Below are positions 18,255-27,274 of a stretch of DNA of 64,000 nucleotides, in pieces. Numbering within the stretch: position 1 is the stretch's first letter; the number at the start of each line of letters is the position of its first letter. The notes beneath the pieces were generated by a model. It worked only from the letters and a program-made list of their open reading frames with translations, made no database searches and was not told the DNA's origin. A program made the translations under genes and the position numbers. Source of the stretch: Intestinibacter bartlettii (GTDB lineage: Bacteria; Bacillota; Clostridia; Peptostreptococcales; Peptostreptococcaceae); NCBI RefSeq assembly GCF_000154445.1, contig NZ_DS499558.1; one strand, written 5' to 3'.

Positions 18255-20237
18255 ATGAATAATAGTTTGAAACTACCATCTATTGATTATAAAGAATTTA
18301 AAATTTTAACATTATGTAAAAATAAAGAATTTGCTAATATAAATCATATGGCTGAGGAATTAAAAGTTACAACTAGAAGTGTTAGGACATATATAAAGCA
18401 ATTAAACGAAAATCTCGGAGAAGATATAGCCCAAATAATATATGTTAAAGGTTATGGATATAAGTTAGAAATAAAGAATAAAGAAGCTTTTGAACTTTTA
18501 TTTGAAGAAAATAAGAAAATTTCGTTTGATTTTAATGTTAAAGATGAGAGAATTTTATATTTATTAGACTTTTTTACTGAATACAATGATGTGATAACTA
18601 TTGACCAATTGGCAGAACAAATTTCAGTAGGAAGAACAACAATAGTAAATGATATAAAATCAACTAGAGAAATATTGAATGAATACAACTTGGATTTAAT
18701 AAAAAAACAAAACTTTGGAATGTGGCTTAAAGGAAATGAATTTGATAAAAGATTACTTCTGATAAACTACATATATAAAGATTCAAAAAATGATTTGAAA
18801 AATTCAAAATATGTTAATGGAGTAGATGCGAGATTATTGAAACAATTAAAAACAAAAATATTGAGATTGTTCAAAGAAGATAATTTTTATGCTACAAATC
18901 AGATTTTTGAAGAAACAATAAAATATATTTTGGTGCAAATTGTTAGAATAAAAAATGGAAATGAAATAGTAGAATATGATAAACGTTTCGATTTGCTTGG
19001 TTCATATGATGAGTATAATTTATCTCAAAAAATAAAGGTTATAGTTGAAGAAAATTTTGATACAACTTTAAATGAATACGAAACATTATATCTTACATTG
19101 CCATTAGTAAGCGGAAATGCAGCCCCTATATCTAAATTTATGTCTAATAAACCTCAGTTAAGAGAGAATATTTCTGACTTGATGGAAAAAATATTCAAGG
19201 AAATATATATAAGAATGGGGATTATCATATCAGATCAAACTTTGAGGGATAACTTAGGATATCATCTAGAATTTACACTAAATAGATTATTATTTAATAT
19301 AAAATTAAAAAATTTATTGCTAGAAGATATGAAAGAAAATTATGTTTTACCGTATAATTTAGCTAAAATATCAGCTGATGTTATAGAAAATGTCTATAAT
19401 TTAGTTATGCCTGAAGATGAAATTGGATATATTGCAATTCATTTTGGAAGTTATTTAGAAAAAAATATTATTTCAAATACATTACAAAAGGTCGCAATTG
19501 TGTGTTCCACTGGTTTGGGAGCAACAAATTTAATTACGATTAGAATCAGAAAAATTATAGGAGAAAATGTTGAGATAGATACTTTTTCAATTTTTGATAT
19601 AGATAAAGTGAATTTAAGCCAATACGATTTAGTATTTACAACTAGCGATATAGATATAAATTCTAATTCTGTATTGAAGATAGATACTATTTTAGATGAA
19701 AGTAAACTAAGAAATAAAATAGAAAAGATGATATATTTAAACAATAGCAATCTAAGTAAAAACATAAATAATGTGAAGTTAGCAGATAATTTAATTGTAG
19801 GAGTTTTCTTACATGAAAAATATTTTTCTGTTTTAAATAATAAAACGATTTCTGCAGCTTTAAAAAATATGATAGATAAAATGATGCAAGATGGAGTTGT
19901 GGGAGAAAAATTCAAAAAAGATATATTAGAAAGAGAAAAAAGTCACCCTACAATATTTAAAAGTGGATTGCTTTTACCTCATTCAGTTAATGATAAATCA
20001 AATGAATTATGTGTTTCAATAGGTGTTTTACAAAAACCAATACAATACCAAGGGATTGAAATAAAAATAATAATGCTGATTGCATTTTCTGGAGATGATC
20101 AAAATTCTGACTTATTAGTAAAAGTATATGAAGAAGCTTTGAGTATAGGCCAAAATGAGAAATATATAAATCAACTATCAAAATGTAGGGATTTTTACGA
20201 TTTAACAAGAACTTTATTAAAAATTTCAATAAAATAA
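18255..20237 (+). CDS. PRD-domain PTS transcriptional activator (MtlR type)
   Basis: A 660-residue regulator of sugar or polyol PTS operons. Visible layout: N-terminal helix-turn-helix (about 10-70) and a second HTH-like segment (ISVGRTTIVNDI near 130), two PRD domains (about 185-400), an EIIB-like domain with the phospho-acceptor Cys in VCSTGLGATN, and a C-terminal EIIA-like domain with a candidate His (LLLPHSVND). Phosphorylation by HPr and the cognate PTS is expected to set its activity. ATG 18255 is chosen because AAAGGGGG lies just upstream. It lacks the AAA+ sigma-54 interaction domain of LevR-type proteins. It sits next to gutM and most likely controls the glucitol-type PTS and dehydrogenase genes downstream. 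Confidence 0.92.
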   Translation: MNNSLKLPSIDYKEFKILTLCKNKEFANINHMAEELKVTTRSVRTYIKQLNENLGEDIAQIIYVKGYGYKLEIKNKEAFELLFEENKKISFDFNVKDERILYLLDFFTEYNDVITIDQLAEQISVGRTTIVNDIKSTREILNEYNLDLIKKQNFGMWLKGNEFDKRLLLINYIYKDSKNDLKNSKYVNGVDARLLKQLKTKILRLFKEDNFYATNQIFEETIKYILVQIVRIKNGNEIVEYDKRFDLLGSYDEYNLSQKIKVIVEENFDTTLNEYETLYLTLPLVSGNAAPISKFMSNKPQLRENISDLMEKIFKEIYIRMGIIISDQTLRDNLGYHLEFTLNRLLFNIKLKNLLLEDMKENYVLPYNLAKISADVIENVYNLVMPEDEIGYIAIHFGSYLEKNIISNTLQKVAIVCSTGLGATNLITIRIRKIIGENVEIDTFSIFDIDKVNLSQYDLVFTTSDIDINSNSVLKIDTILDESKLRNKIEKMIYLNNSNLSKNINNVKLADNLIVGVFLHEKYFSVLNNKTISAALKNMIDKMMQDGVVGEKFKKDILEREKSHPTIFKSGLLLPHSVNDKSNELCVSIGVLQKPIQYQGIEIKIIMLIAFSGDDQNSDLLVKVYEEALSIGQNEKYINQLSKCRDFYDLTRTLLKISIK

Positions 20238-20259
20238 GAGAATAAGGATGTGTTAAGAT

Positions 20260-20688
20260 ATGAAAGTGATTATAGCTTTAGTAATTTTATACCTTGCTAA
20301 TTTTGCAACATCATATTATTTACATAAAAAATATGTTGCATCACAAAAAAGAGTTAGACAATATGGTGGGGTATCAACAGCAAGAGTCAAAGGAAGTTTA
20401 AGAAAGAAAGGTAAAATAGTACTTTTAGCATTTAATGAAGAAGATGACACTATAACATATGGAGAAAAATTTGAAGGAATAACTGTATTTTCAAAATTTG
20501 AGAAAATTGAAGGTATAGAAGGATTAACATTGGATGAAGTAGAAAGCAAATTTGAAGATGAACCAGTTATAATACAAGCTATTCAATATATAAGAGAAAG
20601 AGATACAGACGAAGGTTCTTATAAAAATGAAGAAATAGAACAAGAAAATATCGAAGAAAGTGATATAGTAGATAAAACTACTGTGTAA
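20260..20688 (+). CDS. gutM: GutM-family glucitol operon activator
   Basis: GutM (SrlM) is an accessory activator of glucitol operons in enterobacteria and clostridia. This 142-residue protein has an N-terminal membrane segment (about 3-20) and the family's core segment around EGITVFSKFEKIEGI. It starts 22 bases after the PRD regulator, so the two form an operon, closed by a terminator. How a membrane-anchored GutM acts is not well understood. The acidic C-terminal tail is longer than in the E. coli protein as I recall it. Confidence 0.87.
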   Translation: MKVIIALVILYLANFATSYYLHKKYVASQKRVRQYGGVSTARVKGSLRKKGKIVLLAFNEEDDTITYGEKFEGITVFSKFEKIEGIEGLTLDEVESKFEDEPVIIQAIQYIRERDTDEGSYKNEEIEQENIEESDIVDKTTV

Positions 20689-20708
20689 TATATTAAAAAT
20701 AATTTATA

Positions 20709-20752
20709 AAAATAGACTTGATTAACATAGTGGTTTTCAAGTCTATTTTTGT
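20709..20752 (+). terminator. Terminator after gutM
   Basis: Hairpin AATAGACTTG / CAAGTCTATT followed by TTTTG. Confidence 0.88.
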
Positions 20753-20792
20753 TTATAATACATAAAAAATTATATTCCCATAAAAGAGTTTA

Positions 20793-20866
20793 TTTTTACA
20801 AATGTTCCGATTAAGAACGAAAATCGTATTTTTTTCCACGATAGATGGAAAAAGAATGTATTAAAT
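20793..20866 (+). promoter_or_regulatory. Control module copy 1, upstream of the dehydrogenase
   Basis: A 74-base block that aligns without gaps to 22513-22586 ahead of the PTS genes. Shared parts are TTTTACAAATGTTC, an inverted repeat with arms GTTC/GAAC at 20804-20818, a T7 run, and a 21-base identical segment at 20846-20866. It probably holds the operator of the PRD regulator and part of the promoter. Confidence 0.75.
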
Positions 20867-20900
20867 TTTGAATGCAATTGATATAAACTTAAATCATAAA

Positions 20901-20915
20901 AGAAAACGGTTTACA
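20901..20915 (+). promoter_or_regulatory. cre-like catabolite repression site
   Basis: AGAAAACGGTTTACA fits the CcpA cre pattern well. A similar site, GAAAAACGATTTCACA, lies at the same relative place in the second module (22621-22636). Glucose repression of the polyol genes is inferred. Confidence 0.55.
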
Positions 20916-21013
20916 AAATAAACCGAATTAAATAGAAAATAATAAACTGAGAAGTTTAATACCTAAAATGACAATTAGCTTAGAAAGTAAACTATAAACA
21001 GGGGGAATTTGAA

Positions 21014-22327
21014 ATGTATAACTTAAACAGAAAACTTGAAGAATTAGAAGTACAAGGAAAAAGCATTAAAATAGCAATAATAGGTGCAGGTCATATGGGG
21101 ACTGGTATGGTAAGTCAAGTTGTTAATATGAAAGGTATGATACCATCAATAGTTGCAGACATCAACGTAGACTTAGCAAAAGCATCATTCACAAAAGCAG
21201 GAATAGCAGAAGACCAAATAGTAATAGTTGAAGATGAAAAAGCAGCAGAAGCAGCAATCCAAGAAGGAAAATATGTAGCTTGTAAAAGTTTTATGGTAGC
21301 TTGCAAAACACCATCAATCCAAGCTGTAGTAGATGCAACAGGAAGTATTCCAATAGGAGCAGAAATAGCCTTAAACTCAATACTAAATAAAAAACACATA
21401 GTAATGTTAAATGCAGAAACAGACTGTGTAGTAGGACCAATACTTAAAAAATTAGCTGACGATGCAGGAGTAATATTCACAGGATCTGCAGGTGACGAAC
21501 CAGGAGCAGTAATGGGATTATACGACTTTGCAACTTCAATGGGATTTGATGTAAGAGTTGTAGGAAAAGGAAAAAATAATAAATTAGATTATGATTGTAA
21601 CCCTGATACAGTAGCAGAAGAAGCAGCAAGAAGAGGAGCTGCACCACATATGATAACATCATTTAAAGAAGGAACAAAAACAATGGTAGAAATGGCGTTA
21701 ATGTGTAATGCAACAGGATTTGTTCCAGATGTAAGAGGTGGACATGGTATAGAAGCAAACGTAAAAGAAGTGCCACAAAAATACTCACTAAAAGAAGAAG
21801 GTGGGGTATTAAATAACTACGGAGTAGTAGACTTTGTAAATGGTATAGCACCAGGGGTATTCGTAGTAGTAACTCATAAATTAAAAGAAGTAAGAGACGA
21901 AATGGAATACTTAAGCATGGGACCAGGACCAAACTACATCCTATACAGACCATATCACTTATGTAGTTTAGAAACACCATTATCAGCAGCAATGGCAGTA
22001 ATAGAAGGAAAAGGAACAATAGTACCAAAAGGTGGACTAGTAGCAGACGTAATCACAGTAGCTAAAAAAGACTTAAAAGCTGGAGAATATATGGATGGCT
22101 ATGGAGCATACACTTGCTACGGATTAATAGAAAAATATGAAACAGCAAAAGAAATTAATGCAGTACCAATAGGATTAGTAGATAGAAAAACAAAAGTATT
22201 AAAAGACATTAAAAAAGGTGAAGTAATAACTTACGATATGGTAGAAATAGATAAATCAACTAAGTTATATCACTTAAGACAATTACAAGAGCAATTACAA
22301 GCAGAAGGATTCTGGGATGCTAAATAA
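21014..22327 (+). CDS. NAD(P)-dependent dehydrogenase with SAF domain, polyol locus
   Basis: A 437-residue protein with an N-terminal Rossmann domain (dinucleotide loop IGAGHMGTG, about 25-33), a homoserine-dehydrogenase-like middle part and a C-terminal SAF domain (about 345-430, KKDLKAGEYMDGYG ... VLKDIKKGEVI). Relatives are often labelled oxidoreductase or SAF-domain protein; I know of no settled substrate. No classical short-chain sorbitol-6-phosphate dehydrogenase (SrlD/GutD) is present in this locus, so this enzyme is the best candidate to oxidise the phosphorylated polyol brought in by the PTS. It has its own control module and terminator. GGGGG precedes the ATG. Confidence 0.85.
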   Translation: MYNLNRKLEELEVQGKSIKIAIIGAGHMGTGMVSQVVNMKGMIPSIVADINVDLAKASFTKAGIAEDQIVIVEDEKAAEAAIQEGKYVACKSFMVACKTPSIQAVVDATGSIPIGAEIALNSILNKKHIVMLNAETDCVVGPILKKLADDAGVIFTGSAGDEPGAVMGLYDFATSMGFDVRVVGKGKNNKLDYDCNPDTVAEEAARRGAAPHMITSFKEGTKTMVEMALMCNATGFVPDVRGGHGIEANVKEVPQKYSLKEEGGVLNNYGVVDFVNGIAPGVFVVVTHKLKEVRDEMEYLSMGPGPNYILYRPYHLCSLETPLSAAMAVIEGKGTIVPKGGLVADVITVAKKDLKAGEYMDGYGAYTCYGLIEKYETAKEINAVPIGLVDRKTKVLKDIKKGEVITYDMVEIDKSTKLYHLRQLQEQLQAEGFWDAK

Positions 22328-22383
22328 TAGTTTATAGTAAAAAGCTAAAATAAGTAAATCATTCATTACAGATAAAACCCGAA

Positions 22384-22429
22384 AAAAGATACGTTGGTGT
22401 ACTTAGAATATGCCACGTATCTTTTTTTG
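22384..22429 (+). terminator. Terminator after the SAF dehydrogenase
   Basis: Hairpin AAGATACGT / ACGTATCTT with a 20-base loop, then TTTTTT. Confidence 0.9.
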
Positions 22430-22512
22430 CTTAAATATTAATTGTATAATTTATAATTTAAGACTTACAACAGAACATTAAAATTTAATACCATGTATAA
22501 AAGGTTCAATTA

Positions 22513-22586
22513 CTTTTACAAATGTTCTGAGTTAAAACTAAAAGTACATTTTTTTCAATTTTTGGTGGAAAAAGAATGTATTAAAT
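22513..22586 (+). promoter_or_regulatory. Control module copy 2, upstream of the PTS genes
   Basis: Gapless counterpart of 20793-20866, with the imperfect inverted repeat GTTC...AAAC at 22524-22538 and the identical 21-base segment at 22566-22586. It lets the PTS transcript respond to the same regulator as the dehydrogenase gene. Confidence 0.75.
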
Positions 22587-22620
22587 ATTAAATTGACTTA
22601 TTATACAATTAAAACATAAA

Positions 22621-22636
22621 GAAAAACGATTTCACA
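22621..22636 (+). promoter_or_regulatory. cre-like site ahead of the PTS genes
   Basis: GAAAAACGATTTCACA resembles a CcpA binding site and mirrors the site at 20901-20915. Confidence 0.5.
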
Positions 22637-22714
22637 AATGTAAAAATAGAAACTAGTAATAAATCAAAATGTAAATTAAAAAGGTATAAATATAAAAATA
22701 ACTTAAGGAGAGGA

Positions 22715-23080
22715 ATGAAGAATATGAAATATCAAGCTAAAGTAACAGAAATAGGCGGAATGGTACAAGAACTTGCAGAAGACGGAAACTTATTAATAAT
22801 ATTCAATGAGGATGTTCAAGATCCAGATTTAAAAGACATATCAATAGCACATACAGTAACAGAATTAAAAGAAGACATAGTAGCTGGTGATGTATTAACA
22901 ATAGGAGATAAAAAATTCAATGTAACAGCAGTAGGAAATGTAGCACTTAAAACATTAAAAGATTTAGGGCATTGTACAATAAAATTTGACGGAGATACTA
23001 AAGCAAATCTACCAGGGGAATTACATGTAGATGGTTTAGTTCCAGAAGTAAAAGTTGGAGATGTAATAACTTTTGAATAA
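22715..23080 (+). CDS. gutA: Glucitol-family PTS component IIA
   Basis: The IIA protein takes phosphate from HPr and passes it to IIB. The 121-residue sequence matches the small glucitol/sorbitol IIA family in length and pattern. The phospho-acceptor is probably the His in SIAHTVTEL (near 45), and GHCTIKFDG and the terminal DVITFE segment correspond to the E. coli SrlB C-terminal half. ATG 22715 follows AAGGAGAGG; ATG 22724 (MKYQAKV) is an alternative with looser spacing. It comes first in IIA-IIC-IIBC order, whereas E. coli srl has IIA last. Confidence 0.93.
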   Translation: MKNMKYQAKVTEIGGMVQELAEDGNLLIIFNEDVQDPDLKDISIAHTVTELKEDIVAGDVLTIGDKKFNVTAVGNVALKTLKDLGHCTIKFDGDTKANLPGELHVDGLVPEVKVGDVITFE

Positions 23081-23180
23081 TGAAAAAGTTAAATTTATTT
23101 TTATGATCAAGGAAAACGGTATCGTAAAGATTAACTTTTTCAGTAAAATTTAAAATCAGAAAATAAAAGGGGGAAATCTT

Positions 23181-23702
23181 ATGCAACAAATTGCAAATTT
23201 CGCAGAAGCATTTATCAAATTATTTAATCTAGGTGGAGAAAACTTAATGGGATTAGTAACAGGTATATTACCGACATTATTAGTTTTAATCACTTTAGTA
23301 AATGCAATCATAGCAATAGTAGGACAAGAAAGAGTCGACAAACTAGCAGCTTTAGCTTCTAAAAATGTAATCACAAGATATACAATATTACCAATATTAG
23401 CAGTATTCTTCTTAACAAACCCTATGTGTTACAACTTTGGTAAATTTGTTGAAGAAAAATACAAACCAGCATACTATGATGCAACAGTATCATTTGTACA
23501 TCCAATTACAGGTTTATTCCCACATGCAAATGCTGGTGAATTATTCGTATACCAAGGTATAGCAGCAGGTATAACAGCTTTAGGATTAAGCACAGGTCAA
23601 CTTGCAGTTAGATATTTCTTAGTTGGTATAGTTGTTATCCTTATAAGGGGTATAGTTACTGAAAGAATAACAGTAATGCTAATGAAAAAACAAGCAAAAT
23701 AG
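23181..23702 (+). CDS. srlA: Glucitol-family PTS component IIC (IIC2)
   Basis: Membrane part of the permease: a 173-residue protein with four to five hydrophobic segments. It aligns along its length with E. coli SrlA (GLVTGILPTL, NPMCYNFGKFVEEKYKP, HPITGLFPHANAGELFVYQGIAAG). It translocates the polyol while IIB phosphorylates it. ATG follows AGGGGGAAA. It is 24 bases upstream of the IIBC gene. Confidence 0.95.
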   Translation: MQQIANFAEAFIKLFNLGGENLMGLVTGILPTLLVLITLVNAIIAIVGQERVDKLAALASKNVITRYTILPILAVFFLTNPMCYNFGKFVEEKYKPAYYDATVSFVHPITGLFPHANAGELFVYQGIAAGITALGLSTGQLAVRYFLVGIVVILIRGIVTERITVMLMKKQAK

Positions 23703-23726
23703 TGTTTGATTAAGGGAGGTAATAAG

Positions 23727-24749
23727 ATGAGTGAATATAAAGCAATTAAAATAAATAGAGGGGCTAATGGTTGGGGTGGACCTTTAACTATAGTTCCAAC
23801 AGAAACAAAAAATAAAATATTAGTTGTAACAGGAGGAGGATTCCCTCAGCTGGCTCAACATATATCAAAAATGACTGGTTGTGAATTAGTAGATGGATTT
23901 AAAACTACTATACCAGATGAAGAAGTTATATTAGCAATAGTAGACTGTGGTGGTACTGCTAGATGTGGTGTTTATCCTAAAAAAGGCATATTCACAGTAA
24001 ACTTAACTTCAGTTGGAAAATCTGGGCCTTTAGCAAAATTCATAACAGAAGAAATATATGTTTCAGATGTAAAAGAATCTGATGTAGAATATTGTGATGG
24101 AAGTGCAGTTCCTGCTACTGAACCAGCAGAAGAAGCACCATCAGAAGGATCTTCAAAAATGACTAGAGAAGAATACCTAGAAAAGAAAGCAGCAGCTCAA
24201 GAAAAATATGGTGAAGTTGCAAAAGAAGGATTCTTAACTAGATTAGGTAAAGGTGTTGGTAATGTAGTTTCTATATTCTATCAAGCAGCAAGAGAAGCAG
24301 TTCAAACTACTATAACAAATATATTACCATTCATGATATTCGTATCATTAATAGTTGGTATAATCAACGGTACAGGTGTAGGGGAATGGTTAGCAAACAC
24401 AATATCTCCATTAGCATCATCATTACCAGGAATGTTAGTTATATCTTTATTTTGTGCACTACCATTTATATCTCCACTTATAGGACCAGGGGCAGTTATA
24501 GCTCAAATCATAGGTGTTTTATTAGGTAACCAAATAGCTCAAGGTGGTATACAACCACAAATGGCTTTACCAGCATTATTTGCAATAGATGCACAAGTTG
24601 GTGGTGACTTCGTTCCAGTTGGTTTATCACTTTCAGAAGCAGAAGCAGAAACTGTTGAAATAGGTGTTCCTGCAGTATTATTCTCAAGAGTAATAACTGG
24701 ACCAGTAGCAGTTGTAATAGCTTATTTTGCAAGTTTTGGATTATTTTAA
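23727..24749 (+). CDS. srlE: Glucitol-family PTS component IIBC
   Basis: A 340-residue fusion of cytoplasmic IIB (about 1-120, with DCGGTARCGVYPK carrying the phospho-cysteine) and membrane IIC1 (about 175-340). The linker about 125-170 is rich in Ala, Glu and Ser. ATG 23727 (MSEYKAIKI) has AGGGAGG 7 bases upstream; the longer frame from 23706 includes this ribosome site and is rejected. The substrate may be sorbitol or a related polyol; the family alone does not decide, and the unusual dehydrogenase next door argues for caution. Confidence 0.94.
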   Translation: MSEYKAIKINRGANGWGGPLTIVPTETKNKILVVTGGGFPQLAQHISKMTGCELVDGFKTTIPDEEVILAIVDCGGTARCGVYPKKGIFTVNLTSVGKSGPLAKFITEEIYVSDVKESDVEYCDGSAVPATEPAEEAPSEGSSKMTREEYLEKKAAAQEKYGEVAKEGFLTRLGKGVGNVVSIFYQAAREAVQTTITNILPFMIFVSLIVGIINGTGVGEWLANTISPLASSLPGMLVISLFCALPFISPLIGPGAVIAQIIGVLLGNQIAQGGIQPQMALPALFAIDAQVGGDFVPVGLSLSEAEAETVEIGVPAVLFSRVITGPVAVVIAYFASFGLF

Positions 24750-24861
24750 TAAAATCTAAAAATACAAATTTAAATTAAAATACATTGAATAAGAATTCAA
24801 GGTATCAAATTAAAAAAATATATATACAAATAAATTCCGAATTAAAAGATTTTGAAAATAC

Positions 24862-24897
24862 TAAGAGGCTGTTTCAATTAATTTGAGACAGCCTTAT
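24862..24897 (+). terminator. Terminator after the PTS operon
   Basis: Hairpin AGGCTGTTTCAA / TTGAGACAGCCT. The T-run is short and interrupted. Confidence 0.75.
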
Positions 24898-24942
24898 CTA
24901 GACTATAGATATATAAATTTTTAGGTGAAATTGGGGGAAATT

Positions 24943-25899
24943 ATGAAAAAGATATTGGGTGATACACGATTAATGCTTAAATGTTGCGTTATGTATTATG
25001 AAAATGAAATGGGACAAAATGAAATAGCACAAAAGCTAGGAATTTCAAGACCGACAGTTTCTAAACTTCTTAAAGGAGCAAAGGAAAGAGGATATCTAAG
25101 AATAGAAATTGTAGGGCCACAAGAACAAAATTGTTATAAATTAGAACGAGAATTAGAAGAGAAATTTGGATTAAAAGAAGCAATCGTAGTTGAAGATAAG
25201 CATGATGATATTTTTCAAAAAGAAGAATTAGGGGCTGAGGTAGCTAAATACTTATATCGAATTATACAAGAAGGAGATATAATAGGTGTTTCTATGGGAA
25301 CAACTTTAAAAATGATACCACAGTATGCCAAGGTAAAAAGATTTAATAAAATAGAGTTTATACCACTAGTAGGAGGAATTGGTGAAGCTGATATGACAAC
25401 ACACTCAAACCAATTAGTTGTAGAACTTAGCAAAGGTATGGGTGGAAAATTTAAATTATTACATGGGCCAGCTATAGTATCAAATGAAAATATTATAAAT
25501 ATACTTAGACAAGATAAAAATATAAAAGATGTATTCAAAGCAATGGACAAGATGAACATAGCAGTAGTCGGAATAGGAAGTCCTATAGATGAAAATTCTA
25601 ATGTTATAAAAAATGGATATTTTAATTCTAAAGATATTGAAACATTTAAAGAAAGAAAAGCAGCAGGGGATATATGCTTAAATGTATATGATATAGATGG
25701 AAACATACAAAATTACGAATATAATAAATGTGTTTTCGGAATGAATATAGAAAAATTAAGAGATGTAGATAAAGTAGTTGGTATAGCGTGTGGAATAGAA
25801 AAATTAAACGCAGTCATAGGTGCAATTAATGGTAATTATGTAAATGTTTTGGCTGTTAATTATAGTTTAGCTAAAGCATTATTAGACTATCAGCTTTAA
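24943..25899 (+). CDS. SorC/DeoR-type sugar-binding transcriptional regulator
   Basis: A 318-residue regulator with an N-terminal helix-turn-helix (GQNEIAQKLGISRPTVSKLL, about 23-42) and a C-terminal sugar-phosphate-binding domain of the SorC family (GVSMGTTLKMI; ACGIEKLNAVIGAINGNYVN near the end). Effectors are usually phosphorylated sugars. ATG 24943 is preferred because GGGGGAAA precedes it closely. It is flanked by terminators and lies between the PTS and the E1 genes, so its targets may be either. The strong promoter of the following E1 genes is the likeliest site, by inference. Confidence 0.92.
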   Translation: MKKILGDTRLMLKCCVMYYENEMGQNEIAQKLGISRPTVSKLLKGAKERGYLRIEIVGPQEQNCYKLERELEEKFGLKEAIVVEDKHDDIFQKEELGAEVAKYLYRIIQEGDIIGVSMGTTLKMIPQYAKVKRFNKIEFIPLVGGIGEADMTTHSNQLVVELSKGMGGKFKLLHGPAIVSNENIINILRQDKNIKDVFKAMDKMNIAVVGIGSPIDENSNVIKNGYFNSKDIETFKERKAAGDICLNVYDIDGNIQNYEYNKCVFGMNIEKLRDVDKVVGIACGIEKLNAVIGAINGNYVNVLAVNYSLAKALLDYQL

Positions 25900-25928
25900 T
25901 CATAAATAAAAAATGAATAGAATAGAGT

Positions 25929-25970
25929 AAAAGTATAGTAGATTAGATTTTTATTTGCTATACTTTTTTA
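25929..25970 (+). terminator. Terminator after the SorC-type regulator
   Basis: Hairpin AAGTATAG / CTATACTT, T-run follows. Confidence 0.85.
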
Positions 25971-26035
25971 TTGTATGAAAATAACTTGTAATAAATGTTT
26001 TATAATTATAAGAAAGTGTTTAAGAGTTAACGATA

Positions 26036-26064
26036 TTGACAAATAATATTGCTGATATTACAAT
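26036..26064 (+). promoter_or_regulatory. Sigma-A-type promoter upstream of acoA
   Basis: TTGACA, 17 bases, TACAAT. The leader to the ATG is about 200 bases, AT-rich, with no obvious terminator or known riboswitch. Confidence 0.7.
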
Positions 26065-26275
26065 GTTTTTAAAAAAGAACAAATACAAAAATATTATAAG
26101 TATTAACTATAAAAATGGATAAATTAAGATATATATAAATAATCAGGAAAATGTTTGTATTATAGAAATAATAGTTTAATATATTTGAAATAAAAGAATG
26201 ATATTATTATAAATCAATTAAAATTCATACTAAAGTTGGCTAACGAAAATACAAATAAGTTATAGGAGGGAAAGT

Positions 26276-27238
26276 ATGTCAATTTCAAAAGAAATAATGC
26301 TTGAGATGTATAAGAGGATGGATCAAGTTAGAAAATTTGAAGAAAAAGTAAGTGAATTTTTCGCAAAAGGCATGATTCATGGAACAACACATCTATCTAT
26401 AGGGCAAGAAGCATCAGGAGTTCCAGCTGTTATGGCACTTGAAGACGGGGATTTAGTTACATTAACTCATAGAGGACACGCCATGTCTATTGGAATGGGA
26501 ATAGACTTAAATAAAATGATGGCAGAGTTAATGGGAAAAGCTACAGGATTCTGTAAAGGAAAAGGCGGATCAATGCATATAGTAGACGTTGATGCAGGAA
26601 ACCTAGGTTCAAACGGAGTTGTTGGTGGAGGATTAACATTGGCACCCGGAGCAGCTCTTACACAAAAATACAAAAAGACTGGCAAAATAGTTTTATGTTC
26701 TTTTGGTGATGGTGCATCAAATGAAGGTTCATTCCATGAGGGTGTAAACTTATCTTCTGTATGGAAATTACCAGTCATTTTTTATTGTGAAAATAATTTA
26801 TATGGAATGTCTACACATCATACAAAAGTAATGAACGTAAAAAATGTTGCTGATAGAGCATCAAGTTATGGAATACAAAGTTTTATAGTTGATGGATATG
26901 ATGCAGTAGCTGTTTATGAAACAGTTAAAAAAGCAGCTGAAATATGTAGAAAAGGTGAAGGACCAGTACTAGTTGAAGCAAAAACATATAGATGGGCAGG
27001 ACATTCTAAGTCAGATAAAAATCTTTATAGAACTCAAGAAGAAATAGATTCATGGAAAGAAAAAGATGGGCTTATAAAATTGAGAAATAAAATATTAGAA
27101 TTAGGTTATGCAAGTGAAGAAGAATTACAAGCATTAGAATTAGAAGTTGAAAAAATAATTGAAGAAGCGGTAGAATTCGGAATGAATAGTCCAGAGCCAT
27201 CATTAGACATATTAGAAGAGGATATATACGCTGATTAG
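26276..27238 (+). CDS. acoA: Thiamine-PP-dependent E1 alpha subunit (acetoin dehydrogenase type)
   Basis: Alpha subunit of a 2-oxoacid/acetoin dehydrogenase E1. The 320-residue protein has the thiamine pyrophosphate motif GDGASNEGSFHEGVNLSSVW...NN (about 143-170) and the E1-alpha segment HRGHAMSIGMG. Acetoin dehydrogenase E1 cleaves acetoin and passes an acetyl group to a lipoyl E2. It pairs with the beta gene 36 bases downstream. No E2 (acoC) or E3 (acoL) gene follows, unlike the aco operon I recall for C. difficile at a similar chromosomal place. ATG follows AGGAGGG. Confidence 0.9.
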   Translation: MSISKEIMLEMYKRMDQVRKFEEKVSEFFAKGMIHGTTHLSIGQEASGVPAVMALEDGDLVTLTHRGHAMSIGMGIDLNKMMAELMGKATGFCKGKGGSMHIVDVDAGNLGSNGVVGGGLTLAPGAALTQKYKKTGKIVLCSFGDGASNEGSFHEGVNLSSVWKLPVIFYCENNLYGMSTHHTKVMNVKNVADRASSYGIQSFIVDGYDAVAVYETVKKAAEICRKGEGPVLVEAKTYRWAGHSKSDKNLYRTQEEIDSWKEKDGLIKLRNKILELGYASEEELQALELEVEKIIEEAVEFGMNSPEPSLDILEEDIYAD

Positions 27239-27274
27239 TCTATGTAAGGAGAAAATTTGCGAGGAGGATTAAGT

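Noticed and set aside
20846..20866. The 21-base repeat starting TGGAAAAAG considered as a sigma-54 promoter.
   Set aside because: The GG and GC doublets of a -24/-12 element are not at the required ten-base distance and the GC is missing; the PRD regulator also lacks an AAA+ domain.
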